A DNA stretch of 64,000 nucleotides from Gambelia wislizenii (taxonomy: Eukaryota > Chordata > Lepidosauria > Squamata > Crotaphytidae): positions 288,852,265-288,916,264 of the forward strand of contig JAUMIR010000003.1 in NCBI GenBank assembly GCA_030847615.1, written 5' to 3'. Below the pieces are notes generated by a model, which saw only the letters and a program-made list of their open reading frames with translations, did not search any database and was not told the DNA's origin. Made by a program: the position numbers and the translations under genes. Below, piece after piece: positions 1 to 13,514 of the stretch. Position 1 is the stretch's first letter. Each line of letters begins with the position of its first letter.

Positions 1-240
1 ATGGTGGTGGTGGTGGCTGCAACAATGGGCCAGCATGCCCGTCAGGACTTCCTCCCATTCTGTGGAGGTAATGGAGAACAACAGGCCTGATCCATGGCCA
101 GGATATGCTGGCAGGGAGCTGGTGTATCCTGGCTTGTGTAGATGAGCCCTTTGACATCAGAACAACTGTGGGGCAGTTGATGCTATGCCCATATTAGATA
201 TGTGTCCCAGAAGTAGAGGCATGAACAAAACTTTAATCCT
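1..240. other. Unannotated start of window
   Basis: I see no coding region or recognisable repeat here apart from a short GGT-rich start. Confidence 0.3.
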
Positions 241-410
241 GGGGCCCATTCACACTACACAATTATACCACAATTATTCCACTTCAATCGCTATAGTTCT
301 GTCATATGGAATCCTGGGGTTCTCAGTCAGACTGCAGGATTCCATAGGATAGAGCTATGGCAGTTAAAGTGGAACCATAGCACAATAAATGTGTAGGGTG
401 AAAGGACCCA
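241..410. mobile_element. hAT-like palindromic MITE, copy 1
   Basis: The ends are inverted: GGGCCCATTCACACTACACA at the left and, read from the other strand, GGGTCCTTTCACCCTACACA at the right. The interior repeats the symmetry around two 'ATGGAATCCTG'/'CAGGATTCCATAG' arms. Further copies of the same sequence lie at 851 and 50577. This layout is typical of small non-autonomous hAT elements in reptiles; the superfamily is inferred from memory of such ends. I could not find a clear target duplication. Confidence 0.6.
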
Positions 411-850
411 CCTCCAATGTAGAAGTACAGAGTGCTAGGCACGTTTGCTTTCATGACATACAAGTGTAAAAACAAGCTGATGTGACTGTGAGATAGTTCA
501 GACTACAAATCCCATTATTAGCCACTGGCTGGGGCTTATGAGAAATGGATGAGTGCTCCCTCACCATTTCCAAACATGTATCTATCTGGAACAAGGGCCC
601 TTGGGTAATACACTTGTGTTACAGGCACAGCAGCAGCAGCAGCAGCACTAAGAGCAGGTATGACACCAGCATTCAGCTGTGTATTGTGACTGGGGATAGA
701 GGAATCTATTGGTTTTGCTTTCTCCTACATTCAAGTGTTTCAAACAAAATAATCCTTCCCTTCTGAAAATGTGGTTTCTAAATTTTGATACAGTTACTCC
801 CAGCAGGAGTACCTTCCTGCTCTATCAGCATTAAAGATGAAGAGTCTCTG
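411..850. other. Unrecognised spacer
   Basis: No gene is supported. A short CAG run lies near 629-646. Confidence 0.3.
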
Positions 851-1042
851 CGCCTTTTCACACTATATAGATATAGCACTATGATTCCACTTTTAAAGCC
901 GTACTTCCATCTTATGGAATCCTGGGATCTGCAGTTTGGAAGGTGTATTTCAAATTCTCTACAAACCTCAGGATTCTATGGATGCAGACACGATAGATAC
1001 AAATGGAATCATAATTCTAAAATTGTGTAGTGTGAAAGGGCC
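851..1042. mobile_element. hAT-like palindromic MITE, copy 2
   Basis: The left end CGCCTTTTCACACTA and the right end TAGTGTGAAAGGGCC are inverted copies. A possible short target duplication, CTCTG, flanks the element (846-850 and 1043-1047). The inner arms contain the same 'ATGGAATCCTGGGA' and 'CAGGATTCTATGG' blocks as the copy at 241. It has no coding capacity. The superfamily assignment rests on the terminal sequence only. Confidence 0.6.
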
Positions 1043-4000
1043 CTCTGAGGAAAAAAAAAGACAACTACAGTATAACATAGCATCACAAACATAGCTGAAT
1101 GCACAGGGATTCAAATTCACACTTTAAAGAGTTAAGCACCCAAAGCCCTTTGTTTGGATAGGTGAAGCTGCCAGCTCCAGTTACATGTACTTCCAAATTT
1201 TTAAATCTCAGTTTTTTCCCCATACTTTTTCCATACACAATTCCATCCATGAACGTGAAGATGTTCATGAATTTTGGTATGCAATGCTAATGGGAGAGTG
1301 TGACTGTATGAATTCCTGAGATGCATTCTAAACTAAAGGATAGGGCTATTGATTTGGAACACAGGACACTTATTTGAGACCTTTGATAATCATGAAAAGT
1401 GTGTGTGACTTCAAGGCCAGTATATGGGATAACTGACAACATTGGACAGAATACCCTGTTATGGAGCAACAGACTTAGATCACACAACTGTGCATTGAAT
1501 GGTGCATAAAATTTGCCAGGCATCTCATTCAAGTCTGAGGGGAGCAGGGAAAGACTATAGGTCTTCAGAGGGGTGCTGTGTTGATAAATGCCATATAAAA
1601 GGTAAGAAAAATCACCAGTCACTCTTAACTGGCTCAGTTAAGCTGAGCCAGAATGGTGAACAATGAGATTTCTGTACCAGGAGGCACCTGCTTTCTATTA
1701 GATTATACATTCTTGACATAATCACATCAATATTCATCTTCTTGAGTGCAGTATAGAAGTCACTGCAATTATGAAAAGAGCCTATTCCTAATCACTTTTG
1801 TACTATATGATGAAAATGATCAATATTAACAATTCCAATGAAAAATGCTAAGTGGAAAGCACAGTTGCTAATGCAATATATGTAAAATCTTCCCAAATGT
1901 GGCACTGTTTCCGTTTTATCCTTACTCACAGAGAGCATAGCAATAGCATTACAAAGAGAGAGCAAGCTAGAGTCTCATGTACTACTTGTTATTTGGGTTG
2001 CTCTTTTTTGAGTGCCTGTGGAGTTCCATTGAGTTGATTCCTTACATGTGCCAGTTATCTGTATCAAAGATAAAACTTGGATGCCATTTGAAAGGTTTCC
2101 ACAGATATTCTGGATAAGGGAGCTTAAAAGGATTGGGATTAATTTTATGAGGGTAGCAAAATAGATGGGGGCAGAAAAATAATCATTCCCAAATAAGTTG
2201 ATAAGTACCCAACTCTGTTGGTTAGTAAGCTGGTTAAAAAGGTAATTTAAAAGAAGAAGAAGATTTACTCCTTCAAGTTTATTTCTTCCCTACCCTTAAG
2301 TGACTTTTTATAGGCTATAAAATAAGAAAGGAGAGTGAAAGTGGTGCCAAATGGTATGGTTTTAAGAAATTACAAGGGGTATAAAGCAAAATCTGTAATT
2401 CATTTTTATATCTTTTGATGGCAAAATAATAAAATATGCTGTCTTATTTTGTTCAGGGTTGTAAAGGCAGTTTGTCACAGTTTAAGTCTCATCTTTATAT
2501 ATATCCCACAAAATCAAGCAGTAGAACTTCTTCTGGACTGTACTACAGTACTTCATGCCTCAGGTTAGGAATCATACAGCTGAGCAAAAACTCTCTGTCT
2601 ACATAGAAAAATCCAGAGCTTGGAAAAGTCACTTTTTTAATGACAGTTCCTAGAATCCTGCAGCCAGCTTGGACAGAGGGCATTCTGACTGAAAGGAATT
2701 CCAGAAGCTGTACTTAAAAAAAATAATAATTTTTTTTTTCATACTCTGGAAAAAAACGCACACTACACATTAGGAAGAAGACAAGGCTCAACGCCTTTCC
2801 CTGGCAGGATACTTTCTATAGGGAGGGAGTTATAGCTATTTTTCTTTACATGGGATGTATTCAAATGTGTGATTTACACCCTGTACGCACACAACCTGAA
2901 ATGGCAGAATCCAAAAGAAGTTTTACCATCTGATTCTGCTGAATATACAACTAATCAAAAAGAACTTAATTATCTTTTGCATATATGAAAAATGGCCTTG
3001 TCCTTGGTGTCACCATTTATTTGCAGCACTTGTTTTGGCAGATCAGGTATGCTTCACAACATTTCAAAAATTATCTACTGTGGCAGGAAGGGCCACATTT
3101 TAAAGGCCAGATAATAAGCCCAATGAAAAACTCATTTTAATCTTTATTTCATTTGTGTGGATAGCAGTGTTGATGAAGATTGTACCTTTAAAAAGGCCAT
3201 AATGTTAATTTAACCAAAGATTCCCTCTGTCCTACATTGCACTTTGGATTTGTACTGGAGACTTAATAGATGTCTTCATTTAATGGCAATATTGCACTAA
3301 TTAAAAATGGTACCTTGAAGTGCTGATGCAGCAGATCTACTCATGCTAACAATAACAGAGAAACTCAGACAAACAAGTCATAACAGAAAAAGAGGGGTGG
3401 TGGATTTGCAGGGAGGGACAAATAATTCAGGTCACAAAAATACTCTTCCCTGAAGTGTCACTTTCAATCAAAGCCTGACTCTTTTAAAAACATGAATTTC
3501 CCTCAGGGCTTTTGCAATTGACAGTATTTGCTGACTGTTCCTATACAAACTGTGTCCATTTACTCATGCATTAACATGGCATTTAAGTGGATTGTTCCCA
3601 TTAACAGTTACAGGAATTACTGGTATTAATCCTAAAGCATGGTGCAAAAAGGCATTCTCACTGAACTCAACTGGAGACTTGCTAGCAATATCAGTGCTGA
3701 CCTCAAAGGCCACAATTGCATTGCAGGAAAATGCAACCCCATTTTTCATTTCCTGTGGAAAAAACCAGGAGAGAGCAGACTGGCCAGCTTAAAGTGAATA
3801 ATCATTTGAAGGACTCACAAATGCTGAAGAGAATATTTGGGGTTATGGTTGTCTATTGGTTGTCTATTAATTTATATTAAACTTGAACAATACATAGCAA
3901 GTTCAGTATTACATCAATAATAATAATTAAAAAAACGACCCAGCCTTTCACACAGACAAAACCACAATTGCAGACACTACTCAACAAACAGTTAAAAGTA

Positions 4001-6914
4001 GTCCAGACAGTGAAAAAAAAAAATCCTCTTAGAATCTGTAGGGAATCCCATGTGTCCAAATGGGAACCTGCAGCGTCCTGTCCTTTTCGGAGGGAGGGGG
4101 AGCAAAAGTCATGGAAAGTCTACACCAGAAGCCTCTAGGCCTTTTCCCAAGTGTTTTAAAAACCTCAACGGAAATGCACACCCCAGTCTGTTAGGACAAC
4201 TGAATCACATGGCAGATTGCGGAACTGCCATGTTGGATTGTCACCATAGTGATCATGCACTGAGGTGATGAAACAGACTTTCTTTCCTTTTTTAAAAAAA
4301 TAAGCAGAAGATCGCTCCTCTACACCTTGGAGTTAGTTTTTTTTTAAAACATATTGTTTCGTTGGGGCAAGTTGGGGAGTACAAAACCATGAGTAATTCA
4401 TGGCTGCTAACCTGATTCATTGGCATGCCTCCGTGTGAGTGGGAAACACGGAGAGCTTTGCACACCAGTGATCTTGCAAAAAAAAAAAAAATCATTGAGA
4501 CAGATGACAACTGCTGCAAATTGCCATTTCTGCCCTCCAATTCACATTTTATTTCCTAGACTGGCCCTTAGTTTTAGTTAGTGCTTGTGCTTTTGGTTAC
4601 ATTCATGGCTATGGGGTGTGATTTCACTAAACTGTGGAGGACTATCATTGTGCTCTGTCTTGGGGATTGAGGCAACAATGAGGCAAATGTGGGGAGAGTG
4701 TGTTTCATGTTGGAGCCAGTGGCTTGTTTCATTATGATTTCTAAAGGACAACTTTAAAAAAAAAACTGTTTTAGTTTCTTCTGAGAAATGGAAAACCAAA
4801 GAGTTATTTTTTTTTTTAAAAAAACCCTGTTTATAATAAAGGAAGCAAAAACTGAGAAGCATGCAATGAAATCCACAGAAGAAACTGAAGACATGCCTCA
4901 GGGTGCTCAATTAATGGCTGTTTTTATTGGTAAAAAAACCAAAACCCAGTGTGTGAATGACATCTGTTCAGTTGTCAGTCGGGGCACAAGGAGGATTAAG
5001 TTTCCAACTCCCTCCCACCAGTAAGTAAGGCTGTGACAATCAGCAGCAGGAACTCCTAGCTACAGCCTCGCTCACTGGTGGGAGAGGTCTGGAAATGTCA
5101 TCCTCTTTGCACCCTGATCGGCAGCTGAACAGACCTCCTTTACCTGATCTGGCTGCTGGCTGTTAAGTGGGCTTGGGTGGAGTGGGGGAGTTAGGCCAGG
5201 AGGTGTTAGTTACACATACATAACTAAGTAGCCAGTGTAGAATATTGAAAAAAATATGATTCACTCTGTCTAGTAAAAGGTGTGAGAGTTTCAGCTCTGG
5301 AAATTTCTGAAGTTAAATTTCAGATAGCCCTTAATAAAGTCTTTGAGAGTATATACAGGTTGAAACATGTTGGACTTTTTTTTTTAACCAATAAAACATC
5401 AATCAGTTGAGTACCTTGAGATGTGTCTTTGGTTTCTTCTAACTATTATAATTGCCAGCTACATTTTAGTGCCTTGGAACTATAACTGTGAATAATTACT
5501 TTTAAAAAGTATCTTTCCAAGCTTTCAACATGAAGAGATTTAAAAATCAGCCAATGAAGAAACACCAGCAACAAAATAAGAAGGCCATCACATGAGAGGA
5601 GGCCAAAGAAAAGGAACTAAATGGTCCTTTGTGAGGAGTGAGTTAATGTCCATACCAAACATGCCTCAGATATTGGCAGTGCACAGAGAAAGGACCTGAG
5701 CTCCCAAAGAGCTTCAAAAGCAAACAGGTCCATAGAAGAAAAGGCCAGCCTTCAGATAACCTGGCCACAAATCTTTTCAGGCATTAAAGGTCAAACCTTC
5801 TTTTCTTTGATATCTTTCCTTGTTCTCTGCTGTCTTATTCCTTTGAATAGTCCACTTACCTACTTTGCAGCTATCTTTCTAAGAATCACTAGATTGCTTC
5901 TGACAAGGTTGAATATCAGTCATCAAATGTAATAAATCCAAAGTTTAAGGAATCGTACACCTTTATGGTCCATAAGGCAACAGGCTTCCCTTGAATTTAT
6001 GTATTGGTTCTCCTATTCATTATGCTATTTGATAGAGAATCACTATTTCATCTTTCTCATACCCATAAACGTATAATGTGTACTTACACCTACAATGCTG
6101 ATGTCTTTTCCTTCTGTTTTAGATTACTCTCCTTGAGAAGCCTTGAGAGAGGAATAAAACAGAAGGACAAGTGAGGAGAGATAAATCCTGCAAGTATGAG
6201 GAATATTTTTAAACAAATAAAGAATGCAATGAATTCTGAGAAGAGGGAGAGGCCATCAGGGACTAATGTTTGGCCTTGATCTTTTCTGCTGGGAAACTGC
6301 AGGGGCATGCCCACAAAGAAAAACTAGTCATTGTTATTTGAACTAAAATTCAGAAACCTAAAATGATGGATTTGTTGCAACCTAGCTTTTCCACCTCCTT
6401 CCTTCTCCAGAAATATGTGTGAAGAGTATGCTCAGTTGGTGCATTTTGTGTTGAAATGACATCTGTAAATCCTCCCCCCTTTTTTTCACTGATGCAAATC
6501 TGCCAGGACTTACTAAATCCTGGCTATGGCATCTTTCTCTGCCCTTAGGATAGATGACATGGTTTATCTGCTCTGGTGGATAACCCAATATTCAAATGTT
6601 ATTTGCCATTTACATTTTATGCAGAAAACACAATTTTTGTTTTTCTTTCATTCTTTCATATAAAAAAGAAAAAAAACTCATTAGGAATAAGCATATTTTG
6701 TGTCTGCTAGCTTTCTGCTTTCTGCTAGGCTGATTTAATAAATTGATTTACACAGTAGGATGAGCCTGGAAACATATTTGAAATCTAAAACCTTATGTTA
6801 TGCCAAATGTAGCAAAGTACATTAAAAAAAAAAAACCAAACTGCAGAATTGTTATTTCCATGGGACTATCCTCTATATAAATCTTCTAGAGAAATGCCGA
6901 TATAGGCAAATCGT

Positions 6915-6945
<31 letters not shown>

Positions 6946-6947
6946 AC
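6915..6947. repeat. (AAAAC)n microsatellite
   Basis: Five to six tandem AAAAC units are directly visible. Confidence 0.9.
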
Positions 6948-7773
6948 CTGTCTAAAAATGACCATATGTCCCCAAGCACAATAGTTAATGTTATACCCCT
7001 GTAAGAATCAGAAGGAGCCTGATTACTTTGATTAAATGATACTGTAAAACACAGAAAACAAAGTTCATTACATGTTTGTTTTGACACTAATCTATGTGCT
7101 ACAATTGTGTTTGCCCCATACAATTCCATTTAAAAACAACAACAGTGAAACAAGGTGAACATATAACAGGGCAATCTAACCTAAGAACTGGAGTGATCTC
7201 TCACTAGAGCCTCCGACATACTAAGGGGCCAGTTCCACGACAGGAAAAAGTTCGCAAGATTCCGGATTACCGTTCTTTCCCATCAGAAGTACATAAATCA
7301 CATGACTCCTGGCATTTTCAGAAAATGCAGCCAGATCCAACCACTTTCTGTTTTCCTTAGTTCACACAGGCAAAGGTGGGGGAGGAATCTCCTCCAGATG
7401 ATTAAAGCCAGGCAGGAGGCAGGGAGGGAGCAAGGAGGGGGTTATGGAGAACATAAATAATGAGAGGAAAGAAAAAGGACAAACAAACAAGCGATCGAAA
7501 GAGTGATCTATCAACCCCCCCGTCTTCCCCAGCCCTGAAAGGCTTCTATAAAGAAAGGAGTCAATGAAAGAATGAACAAGCAAAAGCATGGTGGAGCGAT
7601 GTCCTTCCCTTCCCTTTATGCATGCACACACAAACACACACCACAGAAGCAGGGCTTGCCTCATTCCTGATTGTTTTCCCTCCCTCCGTAGCCTTGAATA
7701 AAGGCAAGTGAATGGAACGACAAACAAACAAAAGAACAAACATGCGATCGGCTGTTTCCCTGCACACACGAAT

Positions 7774-7798
7774 GCACACACACACACACACACACACT
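7774..7798. repeat. (CA)n microsatellite
   Basis: A run of about twelve CA dinucleotides, with other interrupted CA tracts nearby (7625-7645). Confidence 0.9.
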
Positions 7799-10409
7799 CA
7801 CACCAGCGAAGTAGGGGCTCATCCCCGATCATCTTCCCTACCCCCAAAGCCTTCCTTTGAAACAGACAGGAAGGGCTCAGAGCAGATTTTCCAAAGTGGG
7901 CTGCAAGCAGAAGGAGGGTGAATTTCTTCTCTCCAACCCCTCAGTCTATTCGGATAAAGCAGAATGGTCACTCCAACCAATCAGGATTCAGCTCTGCTCA
8001 CAGTAATTCGAAAAGGTAGATGCCAGTTTACACGATGGTTAGTTCCCATGACAAATTATGTGCATTTTCACGAACTTAATCAAAAAAGTGTGGAAAACTA
8101 GCGAAAGCTGATATGGCGCAACTTATGGGTTTTTTGCACCCCCTCCTTCTGAAAAGGGTGCTGTTGCTTCAAAATGCATGGGAACTATCAGGCTTCTTGT
8201 CGCATTCTTTGAGGATTTATTTTGCCATGTAAACAACCCCTAAGTTTTTGCAGGATGGATATGAATTGTCCTGTCTTCCATTTGCTTATTTTGGATAGAA
8301 CTATTTCCCCACTGACGCAAGTAAGATAATTTATTCTAGTTCCAGGACTGGTATAAATTTCTCACCATAATGTGGGTGTGCTTTGGGTCTGCTAGACATT
8401 GGATTTTGCTAATCTAAAGCCTCTCTGAATTCATCAATGCCACACCCATGTTCTCCCTCATCTACCTGGACACCAGCATTCTGACATCTGATGGGTTAGA
8501 CCCACTGACGTTTCCACAGCAGCTAGGTTGAACTTAGAAAAGTACATATTGGTTATGCTGGCTGGGGGATTTTGGTGGTTCTAGTCCAAAAAGTAATGTT
8601 TCAAAGTTCTGGAGCTAGGATGGGTTTGTGAAGCTGGGTCTCCCCCTCCAAGGCTGGACCTTTCTCTCCACCCTCAGAAGAGGGTTATAGTCTCTCTTCT
8701 GCTTTCCGGGGTCCATGCGATTGCACAGTAAGTGCTGTGGAAATCTGTAGGGTTTAAAACAGGGGTGGGCAATTGCCGAAGGGGCAAATTTCACCCAGGA
8801 GATTCTCTGATAGGGTTGACTGAAAATCAATTCTGGTTTATATTTCTAGCATTTTCTAGGCTTTGCATGGGATTGGAGACAGATAATTCACAAATATGTA
8901 ACTGCTGGGGGCCTCAAAGGGGTGACATATTGACCCTTTTTGGTGATTTTAACCTCCTCCAACTGACTGTGATCTCCCATCTTTCATGAAAACTGAAATT
9001 CAAGACACTTTTTTGAATCAGAGGGCTTAATCCAATAGTTAATGCCACTAGAGAAGGCCCATTGAATGAATGGGATTTGTTAAGCCAACCCTTATGTTAG
9101 TCGTATTGGATCAGTTCATCCACCCTAGTTGGACTAACAACTAGGTTTAGTTCTAACACTGCCCAACTATATAGTCTGTGTTTGATTTTATTTCTAGATG
9201 AGATCAATTAAGAGTGAAATTTGCCACTACTGTCAAAAATGACAAATATTTCAAAATAGATTTATGCGACTGGAATATTTCACATGTCAGGATGCATACC
9301 AAGTATTATTGAATTATACATTTCACCACATGTTTATTACCGTGGCTCTCCTGACTGCTTTTCAATATGGGAATCACCTTTTAATCAGACCCCTTAGCTC
9401 CCAGAAAGTGTTATCTTGTTTAGTTTGATTTAAATCTTTTGGATAAATTCTACTCTTCCATGCCCTGAAGACAGTATATTATGCGTCTGTAGATAAGTCT
9501 GGTTGAATTCCAATTTTTCTCTCAGATGTAAGGAAACCGATTGCCTTGTAGAAGAATAGAATACTTTGTGGCCTGGTGTATTGCTTATCTGTCATGTCAC
9601 TTGGTTGTCATGCCATTTTGCACTCACCCTTGACTTTAAGTAATATGTTCAGAAGATGCCTTCTATCAAGATCTTTTGACATGTCATTGGAAAATGGAAT
9701 AGGGCATTCTCCCTTTTCTGTCAAAACTGACAGCCTTAGCTCAACAGACTTTTTCCACATCTTTGAGTTACAGGCATCAGAGAGACAGGGAGGGGGAGAT
9801 CAGAGGAAAACACAGAGAGACTAGGAAATGGTGATGAGAGCAAATGCACAGAAAATTAATGCATGGAAATAGGAATGTTTCAGTATTTATCCAGGAATCT
9901 TATCTGACTTTGAAGTCTCCACATCTGAAAGAAAATGATAAATATTGTAGATGAAATCAGGAAAATGTGAACCACTCCCTTAGAAACACTCTCTTTTTCT
10001 ATGTATTTTATATCTGTCAGTCTATAGAAATGAAAACATTAAGTACATGTTTTCAGTAACTGATTGTAATATATATAAGAGGACACTAAAATAAACAAGA
10101 CAGTAAAGGAGATTATTCTGCAGATCAAGAATGATTACTTTTAAAAAACCTTTACCTATGGCAGTTGACATAAGGATGCAGTGCAGATGCTTAACTAAGG
10201 CAGTATTTTAACTCTACTTAGCTGGAAGTCCAGCTGAAATTCATGTAACTTGGCTACAGTTTACATATGCAAGTTTTGCTAAATTTCTCCCTCTGATGAT
10301 GTATATGGATCAATGATTAAATAGAGACAAATTAGGTTGGACTGGTTTTATACTATAGACAATGGCAATGATTCCCAGAAGTATGGCAGTTGGAGGGAAT
10401 GCAGACTTA

Positions 10410-10760
10410 GGAGATTTTCGGACGCCTATTTCAGGCTCTTGCCGCGCAAGCAGCCTCCAGAGCAGTAATAAGGCTGCCGCGCGGCAAGGGGTCCATTTTG
10501 GATGACGCCGTTTCTCTCTCGGCATCGTCTGTGACTCTTGCAGCTAGCATTGGAGGCGGCTGCGCTGTTTTTCACTCATGGAAGTTGTCCGTGAGTAAAA
10601 AACAGCGCGGCCGCCTCCAATGCTAGCCGCAACAGTCACAGACAATGCCGAGAGAGAAATGGTGTTATCCAAAATGGACCCCTTGCCACGTGGCAGCCTT
10701 GTTACTGCTCTGGAGGCTGCTTGCATGGCAAGAGCCTGAAAGAGGCGTCCGAAAATCTCC
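10410..10760. mobile_element. Palindromic Harbinger-like MITE, family B copy 1
   Basis: The element is one long inverted repeat. It begins GGAGATTTTCGGACGCCT and ends with the reverse complement, and the arms remain paired almost to the centre near 10585. Both sides carry the 3-bp duplication TTA (10407-10409 and 10761-10763). GG-initial inverted ends plus a 3-bp TNA-type duplication point to PIF/Harbinger. Unlike the AT-rich surroundings it is CpG-rich, with GCCGCGCGGC near both arms. It has no transposase, so it must be moved in trans. A close copy is at 29021-29372. Confidence 0.8.
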
Positions 10761-10840
10761 TTAATCATTGAAAACTAGGCATATTATATGTGAACTGCCG
10801 AATTCACTTCAACATTTCTCTGTGTAGCTATGTTCACTTC

Positions 10841-10874
10841 AACACCTTCCTTCCTTCCTTCCTTCCTTCCTTCT
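10841..10874. repeat. (TTCC)n microsatellite
   Basis: Eight or so tandem TTCC units are directly visible. Confidence 0.9.
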
Positions 10875-11049
10875 ATACCTTCATCTATAGCTGAAGTGGC
10901 TCTTACAATAGCTTACATACCAGTAAAAGTAGAAGGCCCTGTCCTCAGATTGAAAAAAAGGAGTACATGGCTCCCTAATTATAAGAGCTCTCCTGACTAC
11001 TGGTTCATTTATGGGTACAATATAAAGTGCTAATTATGGCCTATAAACC

Positions 11050-11964
11050 TGTTGCCTGCCCTGACACCCCTGCCCTTCCAATAATTCATCAATTGGCTAT
11101 ATTTAATAAATGGGCTTATTTATTGATGCTTCACAATCGACCCAGACTTCCCCCCAAATAGGGACTGAGCTAAGGTTTCCTCAAAACCTAAAGAAGAGGT
11201 CTTGCCACATTCCCAAAAAGACATGTCTCGGTAGCAATTATACGGACCTCATTTGTATGGGTAATTGGGGTGGAATGCGCTAATTCTCCTGGACACACCT
11301 GGAAGTGAGTCATTCACTAATTCAGTCAAGTGGCCAGTAAACTCATTACTCTGCAAACTGGTTTTCCTTCCCACCCCTCTCCTCAACAATAGAAGGTTGC
11401 CTGATACCCATCAGTCTTAATGTATCCATCATTAGCAATAGTTAACATACCTTGAGCTTCCATTTTCTAACTGTGGGACACACCATCTAACATTGTATTC
11501 CACTCATAACACCCCTTAAAGGTAAATATCGGGTACAAATATCATCCTGAAACACAGTCAGAGTGTTCACAGCTTTCTGCATCTTGTTACTCTGCCCATC
11601 CACTGTGCAACCCTCAGAGCTCTGTTTGAGTACCTTCTGCTACACAAATCTCTGCTCTTCGACCAGGTATAGTATAGCCCATCATCCCAAACTCTATTCC
11701 TCTATCCCAATACTTCCTACTTTCTTCAATAGCCTTGTGTGATTGCTTGGAGCCTGAGTGTTGGTGTGAATGCTGCTGAGATTATTTTTCAATAAAACCC
11801 ATTTTATTTTATTTCCTGGCTGTGAGTCTCATTAGTTAGTACTGTTATACATAGGTAAAAAAGGTTCTGTAGTTACCTAGCCTCTCCCTGTCATATTGAG
11901 TTAGTTAAAATTCCCCATATTAATATTTGAACACGAGTGGGTTCTTCATGCAATTCGGGTAACA
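11050..11964 (+). mobile_element. Solo LTR, copy A of a four-copy family
   Basis: The 915-bp unit starts TGTTGCC and ends GGTAACA, so the termini are inverted TG...CA. It is flanked by the 4-bp duplication AACC (11046-11049 and 11965-11968). A polyadenylation signal AATAAA lies at 11791-11796, as expected for an R/U5 boundary. Related copies at 32260, 35003 and 51709 align along the whole length, for example at 'CCTTGTGTGATTGCTTG' and 'CCAATAATTCATCAATTGG'. No internal retroviral genes adjoin it, so it is a solo LTR. A 4-bp duplication fits an endogenous gamma-like retrovirus or a Gypsy element; I cannot decide between them. Confidence 0.75.
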
Positions 11965-13512
11965 AACCCCTATGTAGCTTTGGGCCAGCCTATCTAAGAA
12001 TTGCATTTTTCTACATAAGCCTGTCCAAGCTCTAAGGTCTTCAAAGGAGTCCCTTCTTTTGGTCCCACCATCTTCATAGGCATATCTGGTAGGAACGTAG
12101 GAGAAGGCCATCTTGGTGGCTTCTCCTAGTCTTTGGAACATCTCTGTAGGAAGGCTAGGATGGCTCCCTCCTTGCTTTATTTCTAGTAGCAAGTGAAAGT
12201 CTTCCTATTCTGACAAACATTTAGGAACTGCAAGGGCTTTTGATGACCATCCATGGAATAACAAGGCTAGACAGAGAATTGTGTTGAATAATGGCTAGTT
12301 TATTTAATGTAGAACCTATTTAAACTGCATTGAACCTGGAAAGGAGCAAGAGAGGGGAGCAACCTAGTGTGGAATCAACTGAGGCAGGTATCACTCCTTG
12401 ACTTCTTCAGCCTGGGTGAATCACCTGACCCAAACGGCAACCCAATAACTAGGTTGCTTCCTGTCTAGCCATCTAATGGAAGGCAGACCCAAGGAACCCC
12501 ACCCCAAGTTGCAGGATTTAAGTGAGGGAAAAGCCCCATGGGGTGGGGAGGCTAGTCCCAAGGGTAATCTCCTTCCCCATCCCTTGGGTTCCAGGACCTA
12601 AAGATGCAATTCCTGAGCTTCTCCTTCACCAAAAGGGTTTCAAGGGGATAATCATAACTCTTCTCCCTCCCGCCACTACCTGCTACAGACAAGGGACAAA
12701 TGTTTGCTTAGTCCCTTTCCCCCACCAGACTGGCCAGTAAGGACCAACATATTACCTTCCTCCAATAGATGGATGCTGTCAGCTCTGCAGAGCTTGGGCC
12801 ACTAAAAAAATACAGCAAGGTGTGGAAGAAAGTGACCCAATCTCCTATTCAAGGCAGTTTGAATCTCCTTATTTACCCTTATATGGGCTATATCAATGTA
12901 TCAGAGGTCACCCTCACCCTGTCAGACTTGATGAGGCAAAATGGCTCACCACATCAATATTATTCCTGGCCATCTATTCTGTATGACCTGGAAGTCATGC
13001 AGAGCCTGAAGGATAAGGGCCTTATCCTCCAACAAACCCAGGTCATTCCTTCCCAGGTGAATGGCCAAAATATAAGGAGGAGTCCCCTTGCACTCTCCAA
13101 ACTATAGAGGCAACAAACCAAGCCAATGTAGGCCTTTTTTTCTGAGCTACTCTACTGTGGACTGGTCACTCAACCTCACTTGAGCACCAAAATGGCAATT
13201 CTTGGCTTGTGTGCTGCCCAGTAAACCATACTATGGCCACCAATTAGGACCCACCACCTCTCCAGGCAAAACATAGACTCTGAAAAAGACAATAATGCTA
13301 GTAAACAAAATAATATAATTCAAAACTTGAGAGGCTGGACATATATCTTATATGCAAAGGATCTGCAGTACCAAATATGCTGGATTGATCCCATACCTTG
13401 ACCCATGGCAAAGCCATAGAAGCAGCCCCAATCCAAAATGAATGTGTTTCAAATTTAACCCTTTGCAGACCCAAGCGTTTGCAAGGCTTTGGAGGTAACA
13501 GTCCAAAATTGG
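11965..13512. other. Unrecognised stretch after the solo LTR
   Basis: Several frames of 70-110 codons are open here (for example 12769-13107 +), but none has a domain I recognise and several stops interrupt longer translations. It could be degraded internal sequence of an LTR element; nothing visible proves it. Confidence 0.3.
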
Positions 13513-13514
13513 TA

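Larger units (their letters stand above)
1043..10409. other. Long unrecognised stretch with scattered simple repeats
   Basis: No reading frame here has a recognisable domain, and the short ORFs are at chance length. The stretch is AT-rich and mostly unique by eye, with homopolymer A and T runs. Between about 7360 and 7880 it becomes rich in GGA/GAA and CA repeats. It may be old degenerate repeats or an intron; I cannot tell which. Confidence 0.35.

Noticed and set aside
7362..7847. A 161-codon minus-strand frame with Cys/Val repeats
   Set aside because: The repeats are translation of CA/GT microsatellite; no domain.
10310..10768. Two minus-strand frames of 71 and 74 codons with similar peptides
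   Set aside because: They are translations of the arms of the palindromic MITE.
12769..13107. A 112-codon plus-strand frame
   Set aside because: No recognisable domain, and adjoining translation in all frames has many stops; not enough to call a gene.
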